Below, in pieces: positions 7,420 to 15,343 of a DNA stretch of 17,906 nt. Below the pieces are notes generated by a model, which saw only the letters and a list, made by a program, of their open reading frames with translations, was not told the DNA's origin and made no database searches. The DNA lies in assembly GCA_964635295.1 (NCBI GenBank), contig CAZWOB010000045.1, positions 1-17,906 on the forward strand. Reading direction: 5' to 3'. Source of the stretch: Waddlia sp964635295 (GTDB taxonomy: Bacteria; Chlamydiota; Chlamydiia; Chlamydiales; Waddliaceae). Both the position numbers and the translations under genes were made by a program. Position 1 is the first letter of the stretch. The number at the start of each line of letters is the position of its first letter.

Positions 7420-9034
7420 GGGGTCGTCCGAAGAAGATCAGACGCTAAGGCGGGTTCTTGGCGGAGAGGACGTCAACCGCTCCATGGCCGAACAGTTCGG
7501 CATGGAGATCTACGACGACCTGACCGGTTATTATGCGCCAAGCGAGATTTTCAAGGTGATCCCCTATAACTTTGTTAAAAAGCATACGCTCTTACCGATC
7601 AAAGAAGAGGGCGATCAAGTGATCGTCGCTGTGTCCGATCCATTGAACCTTGACCCGTTGGAAGAGATGCGCATGCTTCTTGGACGAGAGGTTAAGGCGG
7701 TTTACAGTCCCCGCGAGGTGATCCAGCTGGCGATCGGTGAACGGTATGACGCTGAGACGGGAGCAGCTTCAGAGTTTATCGCCTCTTTGTCAAGGCAGCG
7801 TGACGATGGATCTGATGAAGAGATCGAAGTTTACGATCTGTTTGATACGTCGAAAGAGCAGTCGCCGATCATTAAGCTTCTCAATTTGATCTTGACGGAG
7901 GCGATCCAGCAGGGAGCTTCCGATATCCACTTTGAGCCGCAGGAGTCGGGCTTGCGTGTCCGCTACAGGATCGACGGCGTCCTGCAAACGCGCCACTCCC
8001 CTTCGCCTGAATTTCAATCGCAGCTGCTCGCCCGTGTGAAAGTGATGGCCAAGATGGACATTGCCGAGCACCGCCTTCCTCAGGACGGCAGGATCAAACT
8101 GCGGATGGGAAGGCGTGAGATCGACTTTCGTGTCAGCACTGTGCCGATCACAGGCGGTGAAAGGATCGTCCTCCGGATCCTGGACAAGGGAAATGTCGTC
8201 ATCGGGCTAAAATCGCTCGGGATGCTTCCCGAAGTGTTCGAGGAGTTCAAACGGATGATCAAGCTTCCCGAAGGGATCCTTCTGGTGACGGGTCCGACAG
8301 GAAGCGGTAAGACGACTACCCTTTACAGTGCTATCAACGAGATCTACAGCGAAGAGTCCAACATCATGACCATTGAGGATCCCGTAGAATACAATCTGAA
8401 GGGGATCGCGCAAATCGGTGTCAAGCCCAAGATCAATCTCACCTTCGCTGCGGGATTGCGGACCATTTTGCGGCAGGACCCTGATGTCGTGATGGTTGGT
8501 GAGATCCGGGATATCGAGACCGCGCAAATTGCCATCCAGGCCTCTTTGACAGGTCATTTGGTGATGAGCACCCTCCATACGAACGATGCCCCATCGGCCA
8601 TCACCCGTTTGGTGGATATGGGAATCGAGCCTTATCTTCTTTCATCGACGATCGTTGGAGTGCTTGCCCAGCGTCTCGTACGCCGCATTTGTCCCGACTG
8701 TAAGACACCTTACAAGGCGTCTGATGACGAAATTAAATCATTGGGGATCAAGCATTCAGATCTGAATAAGGGACAGTTGTTCAAGGGTGAAGGGTGCAAA
8801 GAGTGTTATGACACCGGCTACCGCGGCCGTCACGGCATCTACGAAATGATGGTGATCAACAATCCCATTAAAAAGCAGATCGTGAAAAGTCCGGATGCGG
8901 TCGAATTGCGAAAAATTGCCCTTGAGAGCGGGATGTCGAGCTTACTTGCTCATGGTTCCAGGCTCGCCATCGACGGTGTGACGACAGTAGCGGAAGTGCT
9001 CAGGGTCACAAGAGGATTTGAGGAAGTGGAATAA
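7409..9034 (+). CDS. gspE: Type II secretion ATPase GspE
   Basis: A 541-residue cytoplasmic hexameric ATPase that powers pseudopilus assembly. The start at 7409 (MADKGSSEED) is chosen because AGGAGG at 7394-7399 lies 9 nt upstream; the ATG at 7400 is too close to it. The N-terminal T2SSE domain (about 38-125) is followed by the ATPase core: Walker A GPTGSGKTTT (295-304, Lys301), Walker B VVMVGEIRD with Glu365, and the His box HLVMSTLHTND (383-393). A four-cysteine zinc site (CPDC 428-431, CKEC 463-466) is the usual GspE metal module. All catalytic elements are present and length is normal. It overlaps gspD by 11 nt and gspF by 1 nt (TAATG), so the three are translationally coupled. Confidence 0.96.
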   Translation: MADKGSSEEDQTLRRVLGGEDVNRSMAEQFGMEIYDDLTGYYAPSEIFKVIPYNFVKKHTLLPIKEEGDQVIVAVSDPLNLDPLEEMRMLLGREVKAVYSPREVIQLAIGERYDAETGAASEFIASLSRQRDDGSDEEIEVYDLFDTSKEQSPIIKLLNLILTEAIQQGASDIHFEPQESGLRVRYRIDGVLQTRHSPSPEFQSQLLARVKVMAKMDIAEHRLPQDGRIKLRMGRREIDFRVSTVPITGGERIVLRILDKGNVVIGLKSLGMLPEVFEEFKRMIKLPEGILLVTGPTGSGKTTTLYSAINEIYSEESNIMTIEDPVEYNLKGIAQIGVKPKINLTFAAGLRTILRQDPDVVMVGEIRDIETAQIAIQASLTGHLVMSTLHTNDAPSAITRLVDMGIEPYLLSSTIVGVLAQRLVRRICPDCKTPYKASDDEIKSLGIKHSDLNKGQLFKGEGCKECYDTGYRGRHGIYEMMVINNPIKKQIVKSPDAVELRKIALESGMSSLLAHGSRLAIDGVTTVAEVLRVTRGFEEVE

Positions 9035-10218
9035 TGCCCCTCTATACGTATCAGGCATTAGACTCTAAAGGAAAAAAGAAATCGGGGCTTATTGACGCCC
9101 ACAGCGAAAGGGATGCCCGCGGCCGATTGCGCGATCAAGGGGTCATGGTCACTACGATCGAAGAGAAGAAAGGCGCTGTTTCCAAAGAGAACATGAACAG
9201 TGAACAGCTTCTTGCGTTTACCATGCAGCTTGCCCAGCTTGTCAATGCAGGGGTGCCCATTTATGAAAGCCTGATCGCTCTTGAGGAACAGTATCGAAAT
9301 GAACGGTTCAATCGGATCATTCTCAGTCTGTGTGAAGAGATTAAAGCAGGTAAGTCCCTTTCTGCTGCAATGGGGAAATTTCCCGGCACCTTTGATAAAT
9401 TGTATTGTTCCATGGTCCGCGCCGGTGAATCTTCCGGTTCGCTAGATAACGTGTTGGAAAAGTTGTCTGAACTTCTTGCCAAACAGTATAAGCTGCGAAA
9501 GGATATTATGACTGCGATGATCTATCCCGGCATTTTAGCCGGTTTTTGTTTTATCCTGGTCATCATCCTTCTCGGTTTTGTCGTTCCGATGATCGAGGGG
9601 ATCTTTCAAGGGAGGGAGCTGAATGCGTTCACCGCTTTTGTCATGGGCTTGAGCCACGCTTTCCGTACTTGGTGGTGGGTCTATGTTCCCGTGATCGCGT
9701 TGGTCGTTGTTTGGGTCTTTTTCCGTTTGCGGACTCCTGAAGGGAAATCGTGGCTTGAGAGGCAGTTCTTAAAGCTTCCAGTTGTCAAAACCTTGATGGT
9801 CCAGGCGGCAGTTGCCCGGTTTACCCGTACGATGGGGACGCTTCTGAATGGCGGGATGACGATGATCGATTCATTGACCATCGCCCGCGATGTCATGTTG
9901 AACGAGACATTGGAAAAAGAGGTGAGAAAGGCCGAGGCCAAGATCGTAGAGGGAAGCTCATTGAGTAAAGAACTGTCGAAGTCGGAGTGGATCCCCCATA
10001 TGGTCTCGCGGATGCTCGCAGTAGGAGAGGATTCGGGGACCAGCGTGACCATGCTGAATAAGATCGCCGATATTTATGAAGAAAACCTGGAAAAGACGCT
10101 GGACCGTTTGATGGCATTGGCCCAGCCGGTCATCCTGATATTCATGGGGGTTGTGATCGGTACGGTCCTGTTGGCGATTCTTCTTCCTCTGGCCGATATG
10201 AGCTCGTTTAGTGTCTAA
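9034..10218 (+). CDS. gspF: Type II secretion inner-membrane platform protein GspF
   Basis: A 394-residue protein with the typical start MPLYTYQALDSKGKKKSGLI and two T2SSF repeats (FTMQLAQLVNAGVPIYESL near 60; RFTRTMGTLLNGGMTMIDSL near 265). Membrane helices lie at about 160-187, 212-232 and 362-388. GspF anchors the assembly platform and contacts GspE. The ATG at 9034 overlaps the gspE stop as TAATG, with GAGGAAG upstream. The length is normal and nothing is missing. After its stop comes a 153-nt gap with two hairpins before the pseudopilin genes. Confidence 0.95.
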   Translation: MPLYTYQALDSKGKKKSGLIDAHSERDARGRLRDQGVMVTTIEEKKGAVSKENMNSEQLLAFTMQLAQLVNAGVPIYESLIALEEQYRNERFNRIILSLCEEIKAGKSLSAAMGKFPGTFDKLYCSMVRAGESSGSLDNVLEKLSELLAKQYKLRKDIMTAMIYPGILAGFCFILVIILLGFVVPMIEGIFQGRELNAFTAFVMGLSHAFRTWWWVYVPVIALVVVWVFFRLRTPEGKSWLERQFLKLPVVKTLMVQAAVARFTRTMGTLLNGGMTMIDSLTIARDVMLNETLEKEVRKAEAKIVEGSSLSKELSKSEWIPHMVSRMLAVGEDSGTSVTMLNKIADIYEENLEKTLDRLMALAQPVILIFMGVVIGTVLLAILLPLADMSSFSV

Positions 10219-10259
10219 GTAATTGAATATCAGTAATTGATTATCTTTTTATCCCGTTT

Positions 10260-10296
10260 CAAACGTCAGGGTTATGCTTTTGAAGCCCAACGTTTG
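10260..10296 (+). other. Hairpin 1 in the gspF-gspG gap
   Basis: CAAACGT (10260-10266) pairs with ACGTTTG (10290-10296). After a small internal bulge GGG pairs with CCC, enclosing a loop of about 14 nt. No T-run follows, so it is not a classical intrinsic terminator. It could stabilise, attenuate or mark processing of the T2SS transcript. Confidence 0.45.
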
Positions 10297-10311
10297 ATTG
10301 ATGGGTTGTCA

Positions 10312-10332
10312 TTTAGGGGGATTCCCTCTAAA
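10312..10332 (+). other. Hairpin 2 in the gspF-gspG gap
   Basis: TTTAGGGGG (10312-10320) pairs with CCCTCTAAA (10324-10332) over nine base pairs including one G-T, around a 3-nt ATT loop. It is a compact stem only 39 nt before the gspG start. No T-run follows. A role in attenuation or transcript processing between the platform genes and the highly expressed pseudopilins is plausible. No clear promoter hexamers are seen in the 153-nt gap. Confidence 0.5.
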
Positions 10333-10371
10333 ATTGGGGTTATCTAACAAGAGCTATTCAGTGAGGAAGCG

Positions 10372-10746
10372 ATGAGTAAAATGATCGTAAGAAGACGCTA
10401 CATTACATTGATCGAGATGATCATCGTCATTACGTTGATCGGAATTATCATGGGGGCATTGGCGTGGCGCTATACAGGGGCGTTGGATAAAGGAAAAGCT
10501 TTCAAAACAGAGACGGGAATGGCAAGGCTGGAGACCATTTTAAATCTCGCTGTCGCCGAAAGACCGGGTATCATCGATGATATCGATTCGGAATGGAGGA
10601 AGGTTGTCGAGCAGTCTCCGTTAGTCGATGACCCGAACAAGCTGATCTATGATGGCTGGGGAGAAGAATACGATGTGTCGGTGGAGGACGGGGAGATCAT
10701 TGTCCGATCGCAAAACTACGAAAACTATCGAAGGGAAAACCCCTAG
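10372..10746 (+). CDS. gspG: Major pseudopilin GspG-like
   Basis: A 124-residue type IV pilin-like protein: basic leader (IVRRRY), then the ITLIEMIIVITLIGIIMG helix with the conserved Glu at +5 (Glu15), and a C-terminal YDGWGEEYDV resembling the GspG DPWGxPY segment. It would form the shaft of the periplasmic pseudopilus. It is shorter than common GspG (about 140 residues), and the usual calcium-loop end is not obvious. The residue before the predicted cleavage site is Tyr10, not the normally required Gly. GAGGAAG (10363-10369) serves ATG 10372 at close spacing. ATG 10381 (MIVRRRY) is a credible alternative because it gives the same leader as the neighbouring pseudopilins. It starts a run of five adjacent small genes. 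Confidence 0.85.
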   Translation: MSKMIVRRRYITLIEMIIVITLIGIIMGALAWRYTGALDKGKAFKTETGMARLETILNLAVAERPGIIDDIDSEWRKVVEQSPLVDDPNKLIYDGWGEEYDVSVEDGEIIVRSQNYENYRRENP

Positions 10747-11451
10747 GTGATCGTTCGCAGGCGTTTTCTGACGCTGATCGAAATCATGATTGTCGTTTCG
10801 ATCCTTCTCCTCGTGACCGGCGTGATCGGGTTCAACATCCGAAGGGCCTTGATCACGCAGAGGTTTAATACAGAAACGGCCCTGTTTGTGGATACGATCC
10901 GTCTAGCGCAGGACATGATGCTGATCCTGTCCAAAGATGTGCAGCTGAAAGTGACCGGCAAGCAGGGAAGTGGAATAGAGTACTCGATTGAAGTGGAAGG
11001 GGGCGTTCCGAAAGGATGGGAGACTCTCATGAAACGCTCGCAACGGTTGATGGAGTCCGTTCACTACATAAGCTTTGATCAACAAGATCCTTTCCCATCC
11101 CAACCGGGTCAGCTCACACTCCGTTTTCAGTCGAAAGGATCCATGATGAGCAAAGGGGAGCTTCGATTTTCTTCTCACCAGGATCCCTATACGGGGACCG
11201 CAATGCGGCGCGCTGTTTGCCTGAAAGGATATCCTCATTCCATTACCAGCGAAATTGTCACACGTGTTCCTGCAAGAGGAGAAATGTGGACATCCTGTGA
11301 AAATCAGGATGAAGACGAAAACTTCTTCGAACAGATGACAACGTACATGAGAGAAGACATAGAAAAGGATGTCCCACCTCAAGAGGCAGGAAATTCCGAA
11401 GATAAAGAAAATGGACAGCAAACAGATGGGGACAATGATCAAGCGCAGTAA
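10747..11451 (+). CDS. Pseudopilin-like protein (GspH position)
   Basis: A 234-residue protein starting with GTG at 10747 immediately after the gspG stop (TAGGTG), with AAGGGA about 11 nt upstream. The leader MIVRRRF is followed by the pilin helix LTLIEIMIVVSILLLVTGVI with Glu12 at +5, then a globular part with beta-strand character, and an acidic low-complexity tail (ENFFEQ to DGDNDQAQ). Order and size suggest a minor pseudopilin of the H type, a component near the pseudopilus tip. The -1 residue is Phe7 instead of Gly. Assignment as GspH rather than another minor pseudopilin rests on position. Confidence 0.78.
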   Translation: MIVRRRFLTLIEIMIVVSILLLVTGVIGFNIRRALITQRFNTETALFVDTIRLAQDMMLILSKDVQLKVTGKQGSGIEYSIEVEGGVPKGWETLMKRSQRLMESVHYISFDQQDPFPSQPGQLTLRFQSKGSMMSKGELRFSSHQDPYTGTAMRRAVCLKGYPHSITSEIVTRVPARGEMWTSCENQDEDENFFEQMTTYMREDIEKDVPPQEAGNSEDKENGQQTDGDNDQAQ

Positions 11452-11962
11452 ACGTCCCATCCTGCTGCTGGAAGTGATGATCGCGATCGCATTGATCGTC
11501 ATGGCTGCCATTCCACTAATATACCCCCATTTATACTTGCTGAGGACCCAGCGGCACTTCATGGACAAAGTTGAGCTGGACCATGTGGTCAATCTCCACT
11601 TTGTGGATGTGATGGAAAAATTGTACAACAATCAAATTTCCTGGGCAGCAGTTCTCAACGAACTGGAATTTACCATTTCTGAAGAGGAATTGGAACGGTA
11701 CAGCGGGAATAAGAGATTTCCATTCAAAGGCAGTTATCGCTTCAAGGTGCAAATCTACAAGCCAAAGGGAGAAGCAGGGGCGGCTCTCACTTTGTATTTG
11801 CTCGATCTCGACTACCTGTTTACTCCCACCAACCGGCCGCCGACGAATGATAATCAGTTGAAATATCACTATGAACTTTTCGTTGTGCGCGATATCGGAG
11901 ACGGTCAGCTGCCTCAAGGGGAAGACGATGAGGAAACAGAAGATGACGAGGTGGAACCATGA
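11435..11962 (+). CDS. Pseudopilin-like protein (GspI position)
   Basis: A 175-residue protein from ATG 11435 (MIKRSKRP). The helix ILLLEVMIAIALIVMAAIPL with Glu13 at +5 resembles the LLEV-type N-terminus of GspI. The residue before the site is Pro8, not Gly. Longer in-frame starts exist at 11426, 11411 and 11369. I prefer 11435 because it gives a leader like the neighbours, but its GGGGA is only 2 nt away, so the start is uncertain. It overlaps the preceding gene by 17 nt and the next by 4 nt (ATGA). The tail is acidic (EDDEETEDDEVEP). At 175 residues it is longer than usual GspI (about 125). Confidence 0.75.
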   Translation: MIKRSKRPILLLEVMIAIALIVMAAIPLIYPHLYLLRTQRHFMDKVELDHVVNLHFVDVMEKLYNNQISWAAVLNELEFTISEEELERYSGNKRFPFKGSYRFKVQIYKPKGEAGAALTLYLLDLDYLFTPTNRPPTNDNQLKYHYELFVVRDIGDGQLPQGEDDEETEDDEVEP

Positions 11963-12675
11963 TCCATCGCCGCCGTTATCTCACGATGCTGGAATTGCTG
12001 ATCTCAATGACGCTCACCGTCATGATTTTAGGTGTACTGACCTATTTCTACCAACAGATGACGATGGCAGGGGTTGTTTTAGACAGACAGCAGGGGAAGA
12101 ATTTTCAGGAGAGGTACGTGGAACATCGATTGGGTACTGTGATCCCCCACACAATCGCCCCTTCAGAAAAAAACGGGTCTTTTCATTTTTTTACAACAAA
12201 CAGCGCATCGGCTTTGACGATGTCCGGCAGTGACAGCCTGGTTTTTGTTTTCGATAATTGCGTGCAGTCGAATAAAGAGATGGCCTACCTTGTGATCGGC
12301 CAGCTCGTGCTTGACCAGGAGGGGCGTTTACTTTTGGTGACATGGCCTTCAGAAAAGCGGTGGGTGGAGAACGAACCTGTCCCTCACAGTTATGAGGTGT
12401 TGTTGGAAGGGGTGAAGAATCTGAGCTTTTCATTTTTTGTGCCGCCGATCAAAGGAAAAACCGACCTCAAAACCGGTACCCCTCGAAAAGTTGTCGAGCA
12501 AGATCCTCTGGAAGAAAGCCGTGGAGAGTGGATCAATGTATGGCTGGCCGAATGGAGGCAGCTCCCAGCGATGATGAGAGTCAAGGTGGTTGTCGAAGAA
12601 GAAGGGAAAGACAAGGAGATCAATTACGCGTTCCCCTTTCCCCATGTTGAGCAACCCATTACCTATGATAGTTGA
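11959..12675 (+). CDS. gspJ: Pseudopilin-like protein (GspJ position)
   Basis: A 238-residue minor pseudopilin: leader MIHRRRY, then LTMLELLISMTLTVMILGVL with Glu12 at +5, a beta-rich body, and a late segment LPAMMRVKVVVEEE that resembles the GspJ LPxxVRV strand. Length fits GspJ. The -1 residue is Tyr7, not Gly. The ATG at 11959 overlaps the previous stop (ATGA), with GAGGTGG just upstream. GspJ normally joins GspI and GspK in the tip complex, and this gene sits between those two positions. Confidence 0.75.
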   Translation: MIHRRRYLTMLELLISMTLTVMILGVLTYFYQQMTMAGVVLDRQQGKNFQERYVEHRLGTVIPHTIAPSEKNGSFHFFTTNSASALTMSGSDSLVFVFDNCVQSNKEMAYLVIGQLVLDQEGRLLLVTWPSEKRWVENEPVPHSYEVLLEGVKNLSFSFFVPPIKGKTDLKTGTPRKVVEQDPLEESRGEWINVWLAEWRQLPAMMRVKVVVEEEGKDKEINYAFPFPHVEQPITYDS

Positions 12676-12678
12676 ACC

Positions 12679-13542
12679 ATGAATGTATTAATTTTTGTCA
12701 TGTCCATGTTGATGCTGTTGGTGATGATCACTTATGGCCGTCTGGAGAGCTTTAGGAGCTACTCTTTTGTTCAGGTGAAATTTAAAGAGTACATGGAGCA
12801 CTCGGAGCGCGATTACATCAACGAGTCGGCGGTCAATCGCTATCGCAGCACAGTGGCGACAAGAACTGAAAAGACGGAAAAAGAGCAGAGGGAAAAGAGC
12901 AAAGCCAGCGCAAAATTGAGTTTCAACCTGTTTGTCGATAAACAGGAGCGGGACGCCAACCAGCAAAAAATGGAAACCCATCTCAACGCGGCGCGCAGTT
13001 TGATCGGTTTTCTTTATGGAAACCAACCCTTTTATCAAGAATTGGAAGCTAAGAGGCCGAATTTTGTCACTGAGATGTTATCTGCGTTGATCGTCCAATC
13101 GGAAACGATGCCGAAGATCAGTAAAGTGAAGGAGCTTGCCACTGTTGATCTCAAGGATCCGGAGTTGAATGATGCATTTACACGGATGTTAAAAGGTGCT
13201 TATGAAGAGCCTCCAAAGGGAAAAGAAAAAAGGCCGATCCGCTTGGAGGATGGGTACTATCCATTACTCGACTTTATCACCGTGGGAAAAGGGAAGCTTG
13301 AGCTGAGGGTATTCCTGGCCTCCAGGCAGTTGCTGATGGCGGTTTACGGAAATCCGGCTTTGGTCGATGAGATCGTTCGCGTCCGCTATCAATTGTATAA
13401 GAATTTCAAAGACAAAGTGATCGATAAAAATCAGGCGGGCGAAGAGTTCAAAAACGCGTTTGGAAATTCCGCGCTGCCTTTTATTCCGGAAAATTTTCTC
13501 AATTTCGACGTATCCAAGACCAATCCCAACGGGTATCTTTAA
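12679..13542 (+). CDS. Last gene of the T2SS operon, GspK-position protein with leaderless N-terminal helix
   Basis: A 287-residue protein. It opens directly with a hydrophobic helix (NVLIFVMSMLMLLVMITYG, about 2-20) without the basic leader seen in the other four pseudopilins and without a Glu at +5. A charged helical segment follows (about 60-90, rich in Lys/Glu/Arg), then a mixed alpha/beta body. The frame upstream ends in the previous TGA two codons before the ATG, so a longer N-terminus is excluded. The ribosome site is weak (GTTGAACC). GspK also lacks Glu+5 and caps the pseudopilus, so this could be a divergent tip protein; the body gives no recognisable GspK motif. Chlamydia also has uncharacterised genes near gspG. 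Confidence 0.75.
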   Translation: MNVLIFVMSMLMLLVMITYGRLESFRSYSFVQVKFKEYMEHSERDYINESAVNRYRSTVATRTEKTEKEQREKSKASAKLSFNLFVDKQERDANQQKMETHLNAARSLIGFLYGNQPFYQELEAKRPNFVTEMLSALIVQSETMPKISKVKELATVDLKDPELNDAFTRMLKGAYEEPPKGKEKRPIRLEDGYYPLLDFITVGKGKLELRVFLASRQLLMAVYGNPALVDEIVRVRYQLYKNFKDKVIDKNQAGEEFKNAFGNSALPFIPENFLNFDVSKTNPNGYL

Positions 13543-13605
13543 TGAGGAATCTCACACAGGGATCACAAGTAACTTTTCGTAGTACAATTCGCCCACATGG
13601 GTAAC

Positions 13606-13698
13606 TCTTTGAGTCTTTGTTTCTTTGTGTTTATTTGTTTTCAGATTGGCTTATGACAAAGGAAAGATTTTAAACACAAAGAAACAAAGACTCAAAGA
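13606..13698. repeat. Perfect 28-bp inverted repeat with 37-nt spacer
   Basis: Arms 13606-13633 and 13671-13698 are exact reverse complements (left arm begins TCTTTGAGTCTTTG, right arm begins TAAACACAAAGAAAC). The arms are built of near-repeated CAAAG units, and another CACAAAG follows at about 13704. It fills most of the 208-nt gap between the convergent T2SS operon and P450 gene; no gene is seen in the gap. The stem is AT-rich and no T-run follows directly in either direction. It may be a bidirectional terminator or one copy of a dispersed intergenic repeat. Confidence 0.85.
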
Positions 13699-13750
13699 TT
13701 GTACACAAAGTCAAATTACCAATGATTAATCAAAGGTCCTTTTTTTTCGC

Positions 13751-15343
13751 TCAGTGTTTTTTTACGGTCAGCATGATCGGCTCTTTTGTCTGAAGGGTCA
13801 CGCAGAGCTTGAACTCCGGAGGAGGCGCTGCCTCGTCCATCTCAACGCGATACTTAAGAAGGAATTGAGTCAGAAGGAGCGCAAGCTCCTGTTTAGCGAA
13901 AAATCGTCCCGGACAGCGGTGGATTCCGGATAAAAATGTCAGGTATTCAGGATGCCGCACCTACCAGGCATCGGTCAGCATCTCCTCTTTGAAGCGATCG
14001 GGGTTGAACGTCTCAGGATCGTCCCAATATTCCGGATTGCGATGGACGAAGAAGGGCGCGACTATAAATGTCTCTCCTTTGTTCACCTCATATTCTTTGA
14101 AGCTCTCCGGTTTGTCGATGTCGCGGAGCAGGAAGGGAAAAGGCGGGAAAAGCCGCAAAGACTCTTCGATAACCTGAAACAGATACGGCACGCTTTTCAA
14201 GTCCTCAAATGACTCAGGAGGGGAATGACCGAATTGTTGACGCAATGCCTCTCTTAATTTGGTTTGTATTTCCGGATGCTGAGTAAGCGTATAGAGGGTC
14301 CAGCCAAGAGATTTGGAAGCGGTTTCAAAAGAGGCCTGCAAAAAACCAAGCGATTGATCGAGGATCAAATCATAATCAGGATTTTGGATGTCGATCCCAA
14401 AATTCTTCAATAACATTGCGAAATGTGAGTCGGGCGGGATTCGTTCGGGATCTTGCAGCAACTCTTCAAAAATCGGCCTCAAAACCATCTTCAAGGTCTG
14501 TTTGGCCTGTTCCATCTGGACAGACTCTTTCTGGTACTTCCAGTTGTAGAGCTGATCTCCGACATAAGGAATATTGGCAAGAGAGGAGCTGATCCTGGTC
14601 GTGATCAGACCAAAAAGGGTGTGGAACGCATGCAGAAACTCAACGCATTTCTGATCGTTTTCAGCATCAAGGCTGAAGGGATTGCTCTCATCGGGGTCGT
14701 GCGGATCAATTTTAAAGAGAGACTCGCCGATTGCCGCAAGCGCTGCTCGTTCCGATTCCATCATGATATCCACGGGAACGCCTAACTCCGCAAGGCCGGC
14801 GATCCGTTTTTCCCATTCTTCTGCGACCAGTCTGATTGAAGGAAAATAATGGGCAAAATGTCCTGCTCCTATCGCTTGAAGCGCTTGCTTTCGATATTTG
14901 AGTGTTTCTTTCCCTTCATCCAGACCACCAGGTGAAAACTTCCTCCAAATACGTAAACTCTCCCCTCTGGTGAAAGCAGATGACTTTTTCAGAATTGCTG
15001 AAGCGAGTTTTGGATCGCTGATCAGATAAAAAACTTTGGGGCCGATCTGTAGTTTGCAGATTCCATGATCTCCATAAGTGTGCGCATAGGAACGCAAGAA
15101 TGGAAGTAGGCGGTATTTACGCTCTGCAAGCTCAGGAAGACTGCCCAGCCAGCCATGTCCGCGGGCGCAGGGTGGCAAAGGTTTAGATCGATAGCCTCTT
15201 AACCAATGATAGCTGGCGGCAAGAAGGGAAAACGGAGTATACACGATGCCAGCGACAGTGCTTGCCGCGTCCCAATAATACCATTGAACTTCTTTGTATT
15301 CATCGACTCTGGAAAGAGGGTTTACAGTTGTAGAAGGGGTCAT
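13751..15343 (-). pseudogene. Cytochrome P450 interrupted by one in-frame TAG
   Basis: Read through, the frame gives a P450 of about 530 codons. An N-terminal region (about 25-50) may associate with membrane. The I-helix has ASFETAS (337-343), the ExxR is Glu394-Arg397 (EESLR), the PERF-like segment is FNPDRF, and the heme loop is FLSGIHRCPG with Cys477. Codon 461 is TAG (13961-13963), between TDAW and VRHPEYLTF. Both sides are in the same frame and otherwise intact. Translation stopping there would give 460 residues without heme ligand. A GTG directly follows the TAG, so a separate 69-residue piece (13751-13960) is formally possible. The start ATG 15341-15343 has GGAG 8 nt upstream and overlaps the preceding stop (ATGA). 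Alternatives to a decayed gene are a sequencing error or suppression. The P450 substrate cannot be told. Confidence 0.85.

Noticed and set aside
10903..11631. Minus-strand frame of 242 codons opposite the pseudopilin genes
   Set aside because: It crosses two well-supported overlapping plus-strand genes and has no leader, motif or ribosome site of its own.
13606..13698. Terminal inverted repeats of an insertion sequence or a CRISPR array
   Set aside because: Only 37 nt separate the arms, there is no transposase, and there are no regularly spaced repeats with unique spacers.
13961..13963. Pyrrolysine or programmed readthrough at the P450 amber codon
   Set aside because: No pyrrolysine genes are visible, chlamydiae are not known to use it, and the context after the TAG (GTGCGG) does not match a known readthrough signal. 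A nonsense change or sequencing error is simpler.
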